Assembly: GCA_002502295.1 (NCBI GenBank)
Contig: DANX01000123.1
Location: 526 to 18,840 of the forward strand
DNA from: Euryarchaeota archaeon UBA561
GTDB lineage: Archaea > Thermoplasmatota > Poseidoniia > Poseidoniales > Poseidoniaceae
Length of the DNA stretch: 18,315 nucleotides
Reading direction: 5' to 3'
Notes under the pieces: model-generated
What the model saw: the letters and a program-made list of their open reading frames with translations, nothing else
The model's database searches: none
What the model was told of the DNA's origin: nothing
In this document: in pieces, positions 5,270-12,239 of the stretch
Numbering within the stretch: position 1 is the stretch's first letter
Layout of the letters: each line of letters starts with the position of its first letter
Translations under genes and position numbers: made by a program

Positions 5270-7330
5270 ATGTCCCACCCGTGGCGGTTTGACGGCTTTC
5301 CCGGCCGTGTGCTCTGGGTTGATTTGACCGCAGGTACATGCGAGGCTCGGGATATTCCTCACGAGTGGTGCCTGCAGCACATGGGCGGCAAAGCCCTCGC
5401 CACCAAATTGTTGGTTGAATGGGACACCACGGATTACGATGCGGCCACGACCAATCAGCATCCAATCACGGGCCGAATGGACACGGCTTCGCATCCCAGT
5501 ACCCCCCTGCTGTTCATGACCGGACCCTACCAGGGCACCCGAGTTGGTTCTTCAGGGCGGGGCGTGGTGGTGACCCGTTCGCCGTTGACCGAATGCTACA
5601 TCGACACGTACATCGGAGGAAACCTCGGACATGAACTGCGAAAGGCGGGATGGGATGGCCTCTTCATAACAGGAGCAAGCGAGGCGTGGGTTCGTCTCGA
5701 AATCAACGACGGCTCGGCCAGGCTCCAACCTGCTGACAACCTTGTGGGCCAAACGACCTGGGAGGTTGAACAGACGTTGGACGGCCTTGGAGAATGCCTT
5801 TCCATTGGCCCGGCAGGGGAAAACGGCATCCGCATTGCGTCCCCTCTCACCGCCGGTCGTAGGGCTGCTGGACGGGGTGGTACTGGGGCCTCGTTTGGGT
5901 TTAAACGTCTCAAAGCGTTCACGGTGAAGGCCAGCAAGGAAGCCATTGCAAGCGTACGCTATGCCGAGGAGTTCTCGCTTTCGGACGCCATCAAGGACCA
6001 ACGCAAGGAGATGGGAACACGCCGAAAATACGGCGATCCGTTCTATTCGTTCGGCACCAGTCGAGGGCCGATTTACGCCGCCGAAAACGGACGCATGCCA
6101 ACGGCGAACTATTCCTCCACGGATGCGCAAATTCCAAACCTTGTCGAGCTCAAGGCCGATGGTGGTCAAGGCGGACAGACGGCCACCGCGGTCAACGAGG
6201 GGGCCAAGGCCGTCTCCATCGTGTCGGCGATGGACCCGTACGAACTCTCCGGAGAGCACTGGCATGAGTCCCTGCCTGACGCCAAGCAGTCAAGCTGTTG
6301 TTCCCCCTGCCCCATCGCGTGCGAAGCGGCCGACCGGCCGACCGTTGACGGTGTCAAGATGCGCGGTCGACCGGTTCACGTTGACCGCGTTGACCGACCA
6401 GAATACGAGACACTGGCGATGATGGGAGCCAACCTTGGCATTGGTTCTAGCCTTGATGTGATGGACGGAAACGATGCGGCTAACCGCCTCGGCATTGACA
6501 CCATCTCGGGGGGCGCTGCTCTTTCGTTCATGTGTGAAAGCGCTTTGCGTGGATGGCTTCCACAGGAATGGGACGACCATTTTCCTGCGCCATTTGATTT
6601 TGGTTCCTTTTCCAAAGGTGACCCCGTTCCCTGGGCTTTTGGCGTGCCTGAACTTCCACCTCTGGCCCTTCATCTCCTGGCACACGCCACGCCGGGCGAC
6701 GGTTCGCTCTTCGGCACCCTGACAGGAGGAGCGGTGGCGGCGAGCCAATACATCGAAGCCCAGACCGGGTATCCTTCCACCCGTTTGACGGCGCATTGCA
6801 AAGGTTTGGACCTGCCTGCCTGGGACCCAAGGGGCAAACGAGGGAACGCCATGGCCTACATGACGGCCAACGTGGGTGCGTCTCACATGCGGGCGGGCTA
6901 CAAAGAGCCCACGGGACTGCCGAACCGCACAGCCGTGGATTTGATGGAGGAACTCGTCGAGAGTCAGCACAGCATCGTCATTCGAGACTCGATGATTCTC
7001 TGCGCCTTTGCCAAGGGGGCGACGCCCAATGACGTGATGGTTCAAGCTTGGACAGCAACCACTGGAGAAGCCTGTACGTGGGAGGACCTCATGGAGCGAG
7101 CAAGAATGCAATGGGACCAAGCTCGCCAATGGAACGTGGAGCATTGGATTCGACAGGGGAAGTCGGCTGCGCAAGAGGACCTGCTCTCATGGCGCCTGCG
7201 AAGGGAACCCATTCCCAGCGGCGTTGCCGCAGGCATGGTGTCGTTTGTGGACGACGACGACGAGTTGGCTTGCATGGCCGCCTATTACCAACATCGGGGA
7301 TGGACGTCCGAAGGCGTGCCTGCCAACTGA
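5270..7330 (+). CDS. aldehyde ferredoxin oxidoreductase (AOR) family protein
   Basis: From ATG 5270 the product has 686 residues and begins like the family (GFPGRVLWVDLTAGTC); a GGGGA lies just upstream. AOR proteins bind tungsten- or molybdenum-bis-pterin and a 4Fe-4S cluster and oxidise aldehydes with ferredoxin in the cytoplasm. The N-terminal pterin domain shows GGNLGHELRKAGWDGLFITG. The cluster ligands are Cys344, Cys347 and Cys351 (CSPCPIAC) and Cys578. EYETLAMMGANLG and the NRLGIDTISGG segment mark the second domain, and LDLPAWDPRGKRGNAMAY and GASHMRAGY the third. The motif before the fourth cysteine is DSMILC, where the family normally has Gly-Leu-Cys. It is longer than usual (about 600-630), with extra sequence between the first pterin region and the cysteines. 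No ferredoxin or MoaD gene is adjacent, so the substrate is open. Confidence 0.9.
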   Translation: MSHPWRFDGFPGRVLWVDLTAGTCEARDIPHEWCLQHMGGKALATKLLVEWDTTDYDAATTNQHPITGRMDTASHPSTPLLFMTGPYQGTRVGSSGRGVVVTRSPLTECYIDTYIGGNLGHELRKAGWDGLFITGASEAWVRLEINDGSARLQPADNLVGQTTWEVEQTLDGLGECLSIGPAGENGIRIASPLTAGRRAAGRGGTGASFGFKRLKAFTVKASKEAIASVRYAEEFSLSDAIKDQRKEMGTRRKYGDPFYSFGTSRGPIYAAENGRMPTANYSSTDAQIPNLVELKADGGQGGQTATAVNEGAKAVSIVSAMDPYELSGEHWHESLPDAKQSSCCSPCPIACEAADRPTVDGVKMRGRPVHVDRVDRPEYETLAMMGANLGIGSSLDVMDGNDAANRLGIDTISGGAALSFMCESALRGWLPQEWDDHFPAPFDFGSFSKGDPVPWAFGVPELPPLALHLLAHATPGDGSLFGTLTGGAVAASQYIEAQTGYPSTRLTAHCKGLDLPAWDPRGKRGNAMAYMTANVGASHMRAGYKEPTGLPNRTAVDLMEELVESQHSIVIRDSMILCAFAKGATPNDVMVQAWTATTGEACTWEDLMERARMQWDQARQWNVEHWIRQGKSAAQEDLLSWRLRREPIPSGVAAGMVSFVDDDDELACMAAYYQHRGWTSEGVPAN

Positions 7331-7389
7331 AAGAAAACCCCTTTCAAAACGAGCAACAAGGCTTAACCTCACGAAGTCTACGGCGTGGC

Positions 7390-8832
7390 ATGAAACCACA
7401 GCGCGCTCTGCTTCTTGCCGCCTTGATGGTTTCAGTATCGCTCTCCGGTTGTTTTGGTGAGCCAGACGTTGAAGCCGAAGAGGTTGACCTTGGCGTGTGG
7501 ACTTTTGAACGCCCAGAACTGACCTGGTACCACTTTCCCAACGCTGTTGATGCCTGGGGGAACACCACCGCGACCTTCAGCGGACGAAACATGCCCTACC
7601 CTGCTCAAGGCACCTACTACGGCATTGGTATGTCGACGTTTGAGCCCACGATGGGGATCACGGAAAGCGACACACTGTTCATGTCTTCTTACGGCAACGG
7701 GCCTGCCGGTTCCACCGCTGTCGTGGCTTGCGATCTCATTGGAATGACCGAGGCACTGGACTATTCCTGCGAGAACGTGTACGACCCATTCTTTCCCATC
7801 GCAAATTCCAACGACCCTTACATCTACGTGGACCAGTGGACGAGCCGCATCATGAAATTCGACATGCACGCCCTTCTCGGGATGACCGTGGAGTTTTCAG
7901 ATGACGACGGGGCATCGTGGACAGGACCGAGCGTAGCGACTCAAGTCTACTCGGTTCAGGACCACCAAACCATTGCCAGCAGCAACATGCCTGCCCTCGC
8001 TTATCCCACCACCTGGATGTTCTGCATCAACGGCAACGCTCCGCACCCTCTGTGTTCTTCTAGCCAGGACGGTGGCGCTTCGTGGGGTCCTGAGACCTCC
8101 GGTGCTCCCGTTACTTGCTCTTCTGGCGGCCTTTCAGCCCACCTTGTGGGGAGCGTGGACGGGAATTTCTACCGAGGCAACAAGGGATGCACGGGAGAGG
8201 GTTATTCCGTGTTCCGCACCAGTAACGCCGGCATCACATGGACCGAGCACCCGCTACCAACCGAAATCACCGGAACCGCCGACACGTGGAACGCAGAGGA
8301 AGCGCAGGTTGAGGTTGACTCGGCTGGGAACGTTCACGCCATGTGGAACGGATTGGACAACAAACCCTACTGGTCGTATTCTCGAGACCAAGGCGATACG
8401 TGGTCGAACGCCACGATGATCGCTCCGCCCATCAATCTCTCAGGAACCGGTTTCCCCGTCGTGGTGGCCGGCGATGAAGGAACGGTGGCCTTCGGCTACG
8501 TGGGTGAGACCGAAGGCGAAGGCGAGACGTGGAACGCCTACCTGACCTACACGACGGATGCGTTCAACGAAACGCCCTTGTTAACCACCGTCCAACTCAA
8601 CGCTGTGGGCGACCCGCTCGACACGGAGCCAGACTGCGGCTACAATCGATGCGGCGGTCTTGGCGATTTCCTCGACATTCGCGTTGATGCGTACGGGCGA
8701 ACGTGGTTTTCGCTATCGCACAACCTTGCCGATATGGGCATCTTCGGGACCATCAATCTTGGCCCAAGCCTTCGCGGTGAGGCGATGAGCATGCTGGATG
8801 AAATGCCCGTTGGCGGACCAGCAACCTTGTGA
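7390..8832 (+). CDS. Asp-box beta-propeller (sialidase-like) lipoprotein
   Basis: This 480-residue protein starts at ATG 7390, chosen because it opens a lipoprotein signal with lipobox Leu-Ser-Gly-Cys (Cys21); the longer open frame upstream overlaps the AOR gene and is not credible. Four Asp-box motifs (Ser-x-Asp/Asn-x-Gly-x-Thr/Ser-Trp) are visible: SDDDGASW at 170-177, SQDGGASW at 225-232, SNAGITW at 278-284 and SRDQGDTW at 331-338. The roughly 54-residue spacing is that of blades in a sialidase/BNR-type propeller. I cannot find a convincing sialidase arginine triad, so it may bind glycans or proteins rather than cleave sialic acid. Cysteine pairs (for example Cys416 and Cys421) suggest disulfides outside the cell. 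A CTTAAC box at 7362-7367 lies about 25 nt upstream. Confidence 0.8.
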   Translation: MKPQRALLLAALMVSVSLSGCFGEPDVEAEEVDLGVWTFERPELTWYHFPNAVDAWGNTTATFSGRNMPYPAQGTYYGIGMSTFEPTMGITESDTLFMSSYGNGPAGSTAVVACDLIGMTEALDYSCENVYDPFFPIANSNDPYIYVDQWTSRIMKFDMHALLGMTVEFSDDDGASWTGPSVATQVYSVQDHQTIASSNMPALAYPTTWMFCINGNAPHPLCSSSQDGGASWGPETSGAPVTCSSGGLSAHLVGSVDGNFYRGNKGCTGEGYSVFRTSNAGITWTEHPLPTEITGTADTWNAEEAQVEVDSAGNVHAMWNGLDNKPYWSYSRDQGDTWSNATMIAPPINLSGTGFPVVVAGDEGTVAFGYVGETEGEGETWNAYLTYTTDAFNETPLLTTVQLNAVGDPLDTEPDCGYNRCGGLGDFLDIRVDAYGRTWFSLSHNLADMGIFGTINLGPSLRGEAMSMLDEMPVGGPATL

Positions 8833-8879
8833 TCGATACGGGACGCATCCTCAAGAAGCAGAACCTCTCCTAGGCCATC

Positions 8880-9380
8880 ATGGAGGGAACCGATCGGAAG
8901 CGGGCCATGCTGCTCGGAGCCCTTTTGCTCGTCTCTCCATGGCTCCTCGTCCAAGGATGGATTTTGGTTGGCGCCCCTACGCCGAACCACACCAGCATGC
9001 CTGATTGTCCCGACGGGACCATGAATTGTGCGTCGGTATCCCTGGCAGGCACCGTGCGCATGGACGCAGGACTGACTACGATGATTGAAGCCAACGTCAG
9101 CGAGGTGTGGGAGGCTTGGCTGGACTGGTCGGACGAAAACGGCCTGCGGGAAGTCCATGACGAAGTGGAGGAAGGTGGCGAACATTTCTCTCACCGCGTG
9201 GCCATCACGCCGTTTTGGCGCTTTCCTGACGACGTCGTTGTCCACTTTGTTCCCGTAGGAGACGACACCCGGCTTTCCATCTATTCTGCTTCCCGTTTGG
9301 GCCAAGGGGACCTTGGCGTCAACCCGGACCGATTGAGCGACCTGCACGCCGCGCTCATCGCCGTTCAGGAAAGCAATTGA
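8880..9380 (+). CDS. membrane-anchored DUF1499 family protein
   Basis: This is a 166-residue protein. A basic start (TDRKR) and a hydrophobic helix at 9-31 form an uncleaved signal anchor, so the domain should lie outside the membrane. The DUF1499 pattern follows: a Cys-Pro-Asp-x-x-x-Asn-Cys pair (Cys43 and Cys50), then FPDDVVVHFVPVGDDTRLSI and the signature SASRLGQGDLGVNPDRL at 136-152. DUF1499 proteins are widespread in bacteria and plastids and have no established activity. The last 16 bases overlap the convergent metalloprotease-like gene on the other strand. It sits 47 bases behind the propeller lipoprotein and may be co-transcribed with it. Confidence 0.78.
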   Translation: MEGTDRKRAMLLGALLLVSPWLLVQGWILVGAPTPNHTSMPDCPDGTMNCASVSLAGTVRMDAGLTTMIEANVSEVWEAWLDWSDENGLREVHDEVEEGGEHFSHRVAITPFWRFPDDVVVHFVPVGDDTRLSIYSASRLGQGDLGVNPDRLSDLHAALIAVQESN

Positions 9381-10126
9381 GCGGCGTTTTCATCCCATCC
9401 ATACGGGTATCCTTGCCCGTCGACAAAGACGATGTTCACCCCAACCCCTGATTTGTGGAACCCAATCAATTGGATTTCATGAATCGCATGCCCGCTCGGT
9501 GCTCGTCCCAAGATTGGAAGGGCATGGCGAGCGAAGAACGAGCGTTTGCGTGGTTTCTTTTCAACGGTGGATTTGAGCGTTCGCCGGGTCCCCTCTACGT
9601 CGTCAAACCACGGCAGCGGGCCTTCGGGTGAGAACCGCAACCCCAGAATCATGTCGATGCCTAATGTCTCTTGAGCGGCGTCAGCATCCGGTCCACTGGG
9701 AATTGCAGGTGCGTTCGGGTGCGTGTGAAGCCAGTGCGTGAAGCGGCCGGCACGTGAGCCGCGGTCGGCGGAGAACATGTCGTCCGTCCAATCCTCCGGT
9801 AGGTGATGCACGGAGTAGGAATCGCCGCGGTTGACAATGTGGGCTTCTTTGATGACGTAGCCTTGCCCTTGGAAGAGTTGAGAGTGTGATTCATCGCCCT
9901 CAAAGTAAGCTTCAACCTCTTCCCGGTGGGGTCGCTCGCCATCAACATCGATGCCGACTAGAATTTCGTCTGGCAACGATTGGAGGGACCACCAAACAAG
10001 GGATTGAAACACATCTCCGGGCATGTGAATCTGGGCGAGGTAACCGCTTCGCTGCGCGTATGAATCACGGTTGTACGAGGTCATGAGGTCCTCCAACCAC
10101 GCCTCCACCATGGGATTGCCTAGCAT
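9365..10126 (-). CDS. JAMM/MPN-type (Mov34-like) metalloprotease candidate
   Basis: The product has 253 residues from ATG at 10126; Met6 (10111) is an alternative start. The recognisable core is the JAMM zinc motif His-x-His-Pro-x7-Ser-x2-Asp, seen as His134-Thr-His136-Pro ... Ser144-Gly-Pro-Asp147 (HTHPNAPAIPSGPDAD). The upstream glutamate that completes the site would be Glu54 in LPDEILVGIDVDGE. JAMM enzymes cut isopeptide or peptide bonds, often releasing ubiquitin-like proteins (SAMPs in archaea). The region 60-125 is a long acidic insertion, and a basic linker (EKKPRKRSFFARH) precedes a C-terminal strand-rich part that may complete the fold. No signal peptide, so it is cytoplasmic. No ubiquitin-like or E1-like gene is seen in the window. 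Confidence 0.62.
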   Translation of the reverse strand: MLGNPMVEAWLEDLMTSYNRDSYAQRSGYLAQIHMPGDVFQSLVWWSLQSLPDEILVGIDVDGERPHREEVEAYFEGDESHSQLFQGQGYVIKEAHIVNRGDSYSVHHLPEDWTDDMFSADRGSRAGRFTHWLHTHPNAPAIPSGPDADAAQETLGIDMILGLRFSPEGPLPWFDDVEGTRRTLKSTVEKKPRKRSFFARHALPILGRAPSGHAIHEIQLIGFHKSGVGVNIVFVDGQGYPYGWDENAAQLLS

Positions 10127-10153
10127 CTGTCCATCAAAAGACCCGCGTAGGAC

Positions 10154-10161
10154 AATTTTTG
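10154..10161. promoter_or_regulatory. shared A/T tract in a 61-base divergent promoter
   Basis: The sequence AATTTTTG within GACAATTTTTGAAG is the only A/T-rich tract between the minus ATG at 10126 and the plus ATG at 10188. It sits about 28-35 nt from the former and about 27-34 nt from the latter, so one box can serve both leaderless genes. This is inference from spacing only. Confidence 0.38.
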
Positions 10162-10187
10162 AAGAAGGGTCAACCTAACCATCCAAC

Positions 10188-10916
10188 ATGGCGAGGAAGA
10201 AAGGTGGGTTTGGGAGGTTTCTCGGAGCCATAACCGGAACACCATACGAGCGTCTTCTGAAGCAGATCGACAAACTCGTGGACCAGTATGCGGAGGACGA
10301 CGAAGAACTCGCCAACCAACTTGAAGCGATGGTTGACCAAGCAGGCGATGCCTACGAGGAAGAAACCATCGACGAAGAGGAACACGATCTTGTCATCGAA
10401 GCCATCGAAGAAGCCGATCCAGAGGAGCGTGTGTTTGCCAAACTTGGTTCAGAGGAGGATGGCTTCTACGACGGAGACGTCCCAAATGCACCCGAACTCA
10501 AGCGTGAGAAGCGAGCGAACCTCGATGATATCATGCGGGCCAAAGGGGACGAATTTACGGGAAGTTTTGGTCGAGATGAATTTGATGAGTTCAGAGAGCG
10601 AATGACCGATGAATTCTACCAAGAGTCCGACAACGCCATCCGCCAAGGCGATCACGAAGCTGAAATTCGGACCAGCAACCGGGTCTTTGGTGGCGCCGAG
10701 GAGGACGTTGACGACGCCAAGCGCCGAATCGCCGAAGAGACCGGCATGGCCAATCCTGCCGTGACGCCAGAGCCTGAACCCGAAGAAGAGGAAGAGGAAT
10801 ACGACGGCAACTACTCAATTGACGAAGACGGCGTTGAATGGTTCGAAGACGAGGACGGCTACTGGTGGTATCGGGAAGAAGGTCAAACCGAGTGGCAACC
10901 TTACGACGAAGACTGA
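10188..10916 (+). CDS. highly acidic hypothetical protein with aromatic C-terminal motif
   Basis: I do not recognise a family for this 242-residue protein. It begins basic and glycine-rich (MARKKGGFGRFLGAITG), then continues with mostly helical, strongly acidic sequence (residues 22-185) that may form coiled coils. A Pro/Glu linker (PEPEPEEEEEEYDG) leads to a C-terminal module of two similar aromatic repeats: DEDGVEWFEDEDGYWWYREE and then GQTEWQPYDED. The repeated Trp/Tyr spacing resembles a small WW-like or zinc-free beta module. No signal peptide or membrane helix is present, so it is cytoplasmic, possibly an adaptor. It is divergent from the JAMM gene, and its final 16 bases overlap the convergent membrane gene. 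Confidence 0.75.
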   Translation: MARKKGGFGRFLGAITGTPYERLLKQIDKLVDQYAEDDEELANQLEAMVDQAGDAYEEETIDEEEHDLVIEAIEEADPEERVFAKLGSEEDGFYDGDVPNAPELKREKRANLDDIMRAKGDEFTGSFGRDEFDEFRERMTDEFYQESDNAIRQGDHEAEIRTSNRVFGGAEEDVDDAKRRIAEETGMANPAVTPEPEPEEEEEEYDGNYSIDEDGVEWFEDEDGYWWYREEGQTEWQPYDED

Positions 10917-11836
10917 AATGCGTACGGGTTGTCCTTCACTTGGCGACGAAACAGCACGATGCGGCTTACCCAGAACGCCAAGGCTAAGCCCCCCAACACT
11001 GCGTTCCACTGGAGGAGCATGCTCATGCCCCACAAACCGAGGTAGAACAGGCAACAGGCGAACAGAAGCACCAACAAGTACACCGGGGCCATGTTGATAC
11101 GAGGGTCAAGGAACGAGTAGATGTAATAGCCTCGAGGCAATCGAGCGTAGGCGTAGGAAAACAACACGTAGATGATGCCGAAGTATATCGGGAATAGTCC
11201 GAATTCCCACTCGAGTTGCGCTTGCACCAAAAACAGGTCAACGGCGAGAAAAATTGGTGTGAAATTGTGCATCACCAACTCGTAGTTCTTGAAGTACGTT
11301 CCAAAAGGTCGCTTTTGTGCAATTTCATCGGGAATAATGACGTAGCGCACGACGGTTGCCGTGATGAAGGCAGCACCGTAGGCTACGGGCATCAACACCA
11401 CCGTCAGTGTGTTCAACATCGGAGGGACGTTGAGGTTGAAAACGGCCATCCATGTCGCCGTTCCAGCCATAAAAAAGGCCAATCCGGACACCATCAGTGT
11501 CCAACTGCTGAACGTTCCGATTCGCTCGAACCCTTCGGTTCGAATCATGGCCTCCTTACCGGTCTCGTGAAGAACGACGAACATTCGTCCCGGCTCAGGA
11601 CTGCGAATCATCCAAAAGACGATCGTATGAAACGCAAGGTAGGCACAAGCGTACCGAAACACACCGACGATGACCATTGGGAGTGCCGAGGTCTGAAAAG
11701 ATCGACCAGAATCGCCGATCATGTCGCTCAGTCCAAAAACGAAGAAAAAGGCCACCGATGCGACGGTGATGAACAGTGCGCAAAACAACGAAATGAGCGT
11801 TCTGTCCTGTTCCATTGGCGTTAATGTTTGGACCAT
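10901..11836 (-). CDS. FAR-17a/AIG1 or Pr6Pr-like multi-pass membrane protein
   Basis: The 311-residue product starts at ATG 11836, preceded by AAAGGGGG at a good ribosome-binding distance. At least seven hydrophobic helices are visible, near residues 14-36, 50-76, 108-133, 140-168, 188-205, 212-230 and 250-295. The segment ELVMHNFTPIFLAVDLFLV (186-204) and the later YARLPRGYYIYSFLDPR (230-246) match the layout of the FAR-17a/AIG1 and Pr6Pr families, in which an Asn/His-Pro helix is followed by Arg-Gly-x-x-x-Tyr-x-Phe-x-Asp. Eukaryotic AIG1 and ADTRP are threonine hydrolases of fatty-acid esters. Whether this archaeal protein has such an activity is unknown. It is the last gene of a four-gene minus-strand operon, 12 bases behind the receiver gene. 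Confidence 0.55.
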   Translation of the reverse strand: MVQTLTPMEQDRTLISLFCALFITVASVAFFFVFGLSDMIGDSGRSFQTSALPMVIVGVFRYACAYLAFHTIVFWMIRSPEPGRMFVVLHETGKEAMIRTEGFERIGTFSSWTLMVSGLAFFMAGTATWMAVFNLNVPPMLNTLTVVLMPVAYGAAFITATVVRYVIIPDEIAQKRPFGTYFKNYELVMHNFTPIFLAVDLFLVQAQLEWEFGLFPIYFGIIYVLFSYAYARLPRGYYIYSFLDPRINMAPVYLLVLLFACCLFYLGLWGMSMLLQWNAVLGGLALAFWVSRIVLFRRQVKDNPYAFQSSS

Positions 11837-11848
11837 GTGCTGCCCCCT

Positions 11849-12238
11849 TTATGCTCCATTTTTGTTGTTCTCTCGATGCAGCGTGGTTTGTTTGGGCCAA
11901 AGCGTTAATCCAGCCAAGTCAAATTTGACGATCCCTCGATTGGCGCCGAGGCGAACCATGGCCTCGTTCTTTTCCGAAGCGCTGGACATGGCGATGACCG
12001 TACGGGGCCGCTTGACGTCCGATGCCAACAAGGCCTCAAGCACCTGATAACCACTCAGCGGTGGCATGTAGTGATCGAGCAGAAGCACATCAGGCGCGAA
12101 CGTCCGGATTCGTTCAACGGCGTCGCTTGAATTCCAGCGCTGTTCAATGAGGAGGTTTTCGACCTGCACGCCGCCTGCAGACAGCAGGGCTTCAATGTCG
12201 TAGTGGTCTTCGAAAGCCAGGACGCGCACGGCCAACAT
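11849..12238 (-). CDS. stand-alone response regulator receiver domain
   Basis: The 129-residue product is a complete CheY-like receiver with no output domain. The acidic pocket is Glu10-Asp11 (FEDHYD), the phosphoacceptor Asp55 lies in DVLLLDHYMPPLSGYQVLEA, the switch Ser85/Ser86 in IAMSSASE and the conserved Lys105 in GIVKFDL. A short polar tail (HRENNKNGA) follows. It should be phosphorylated by a histidine kinase encoded elsewhere; none is in the window. Translation starts one base after the stop of the peptidase gene (TGA-G-ATG), so the two are translationally coupled. A possible role in regulating the neighbouring membrane proteins is inference. Confidence 0.85.
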   Translation of the reverse strand: MLAVRVLAFEDHYDIEALLSAGGVQVENLLIEQRWNSSDAVERIRTFAPDVLLLDHYMPPLSGYQVLEALLASDVKRPRTVIAMSSASEKNEAMVRLGANRGIVKFDLAGLTLWPKQTTLHRENNKNGA

Positions 12239-12239
12239 C

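Noticed and set aside
5178..5327. A 49-residue frame starting ATGATG that overlaps the AOR start
   Set aside because: Its last 58 bases lie inside the AOR gene, whose N-terminus matches its family; the short product is polar, featureless and has no ribosome binding site.
6325..6402. Repeated GACCG/GTTGACCG units
   Set aside because: They encode Asp-Arg-Pro/Val-Asp-Arg in a loop of the AOR protein after the cysteine motif; no regular spacing and no mobile-element or CRISPR character.
5552..7174. Long minus-strand frames (237 and 294 residues) opposite the AOR gene
   Set aside because: They are antisense to a gene with clear family motifs; their Arg/His/Ser-rich composition is typical of a shadow frame.
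11537..11546. GGTTCGAATC, resembling a tRNA T-loop
   Set aside because: No acceptor stem, anticodon stem or CCA-side pairing surrounds it; it lies in frame in the membrane protein gene.
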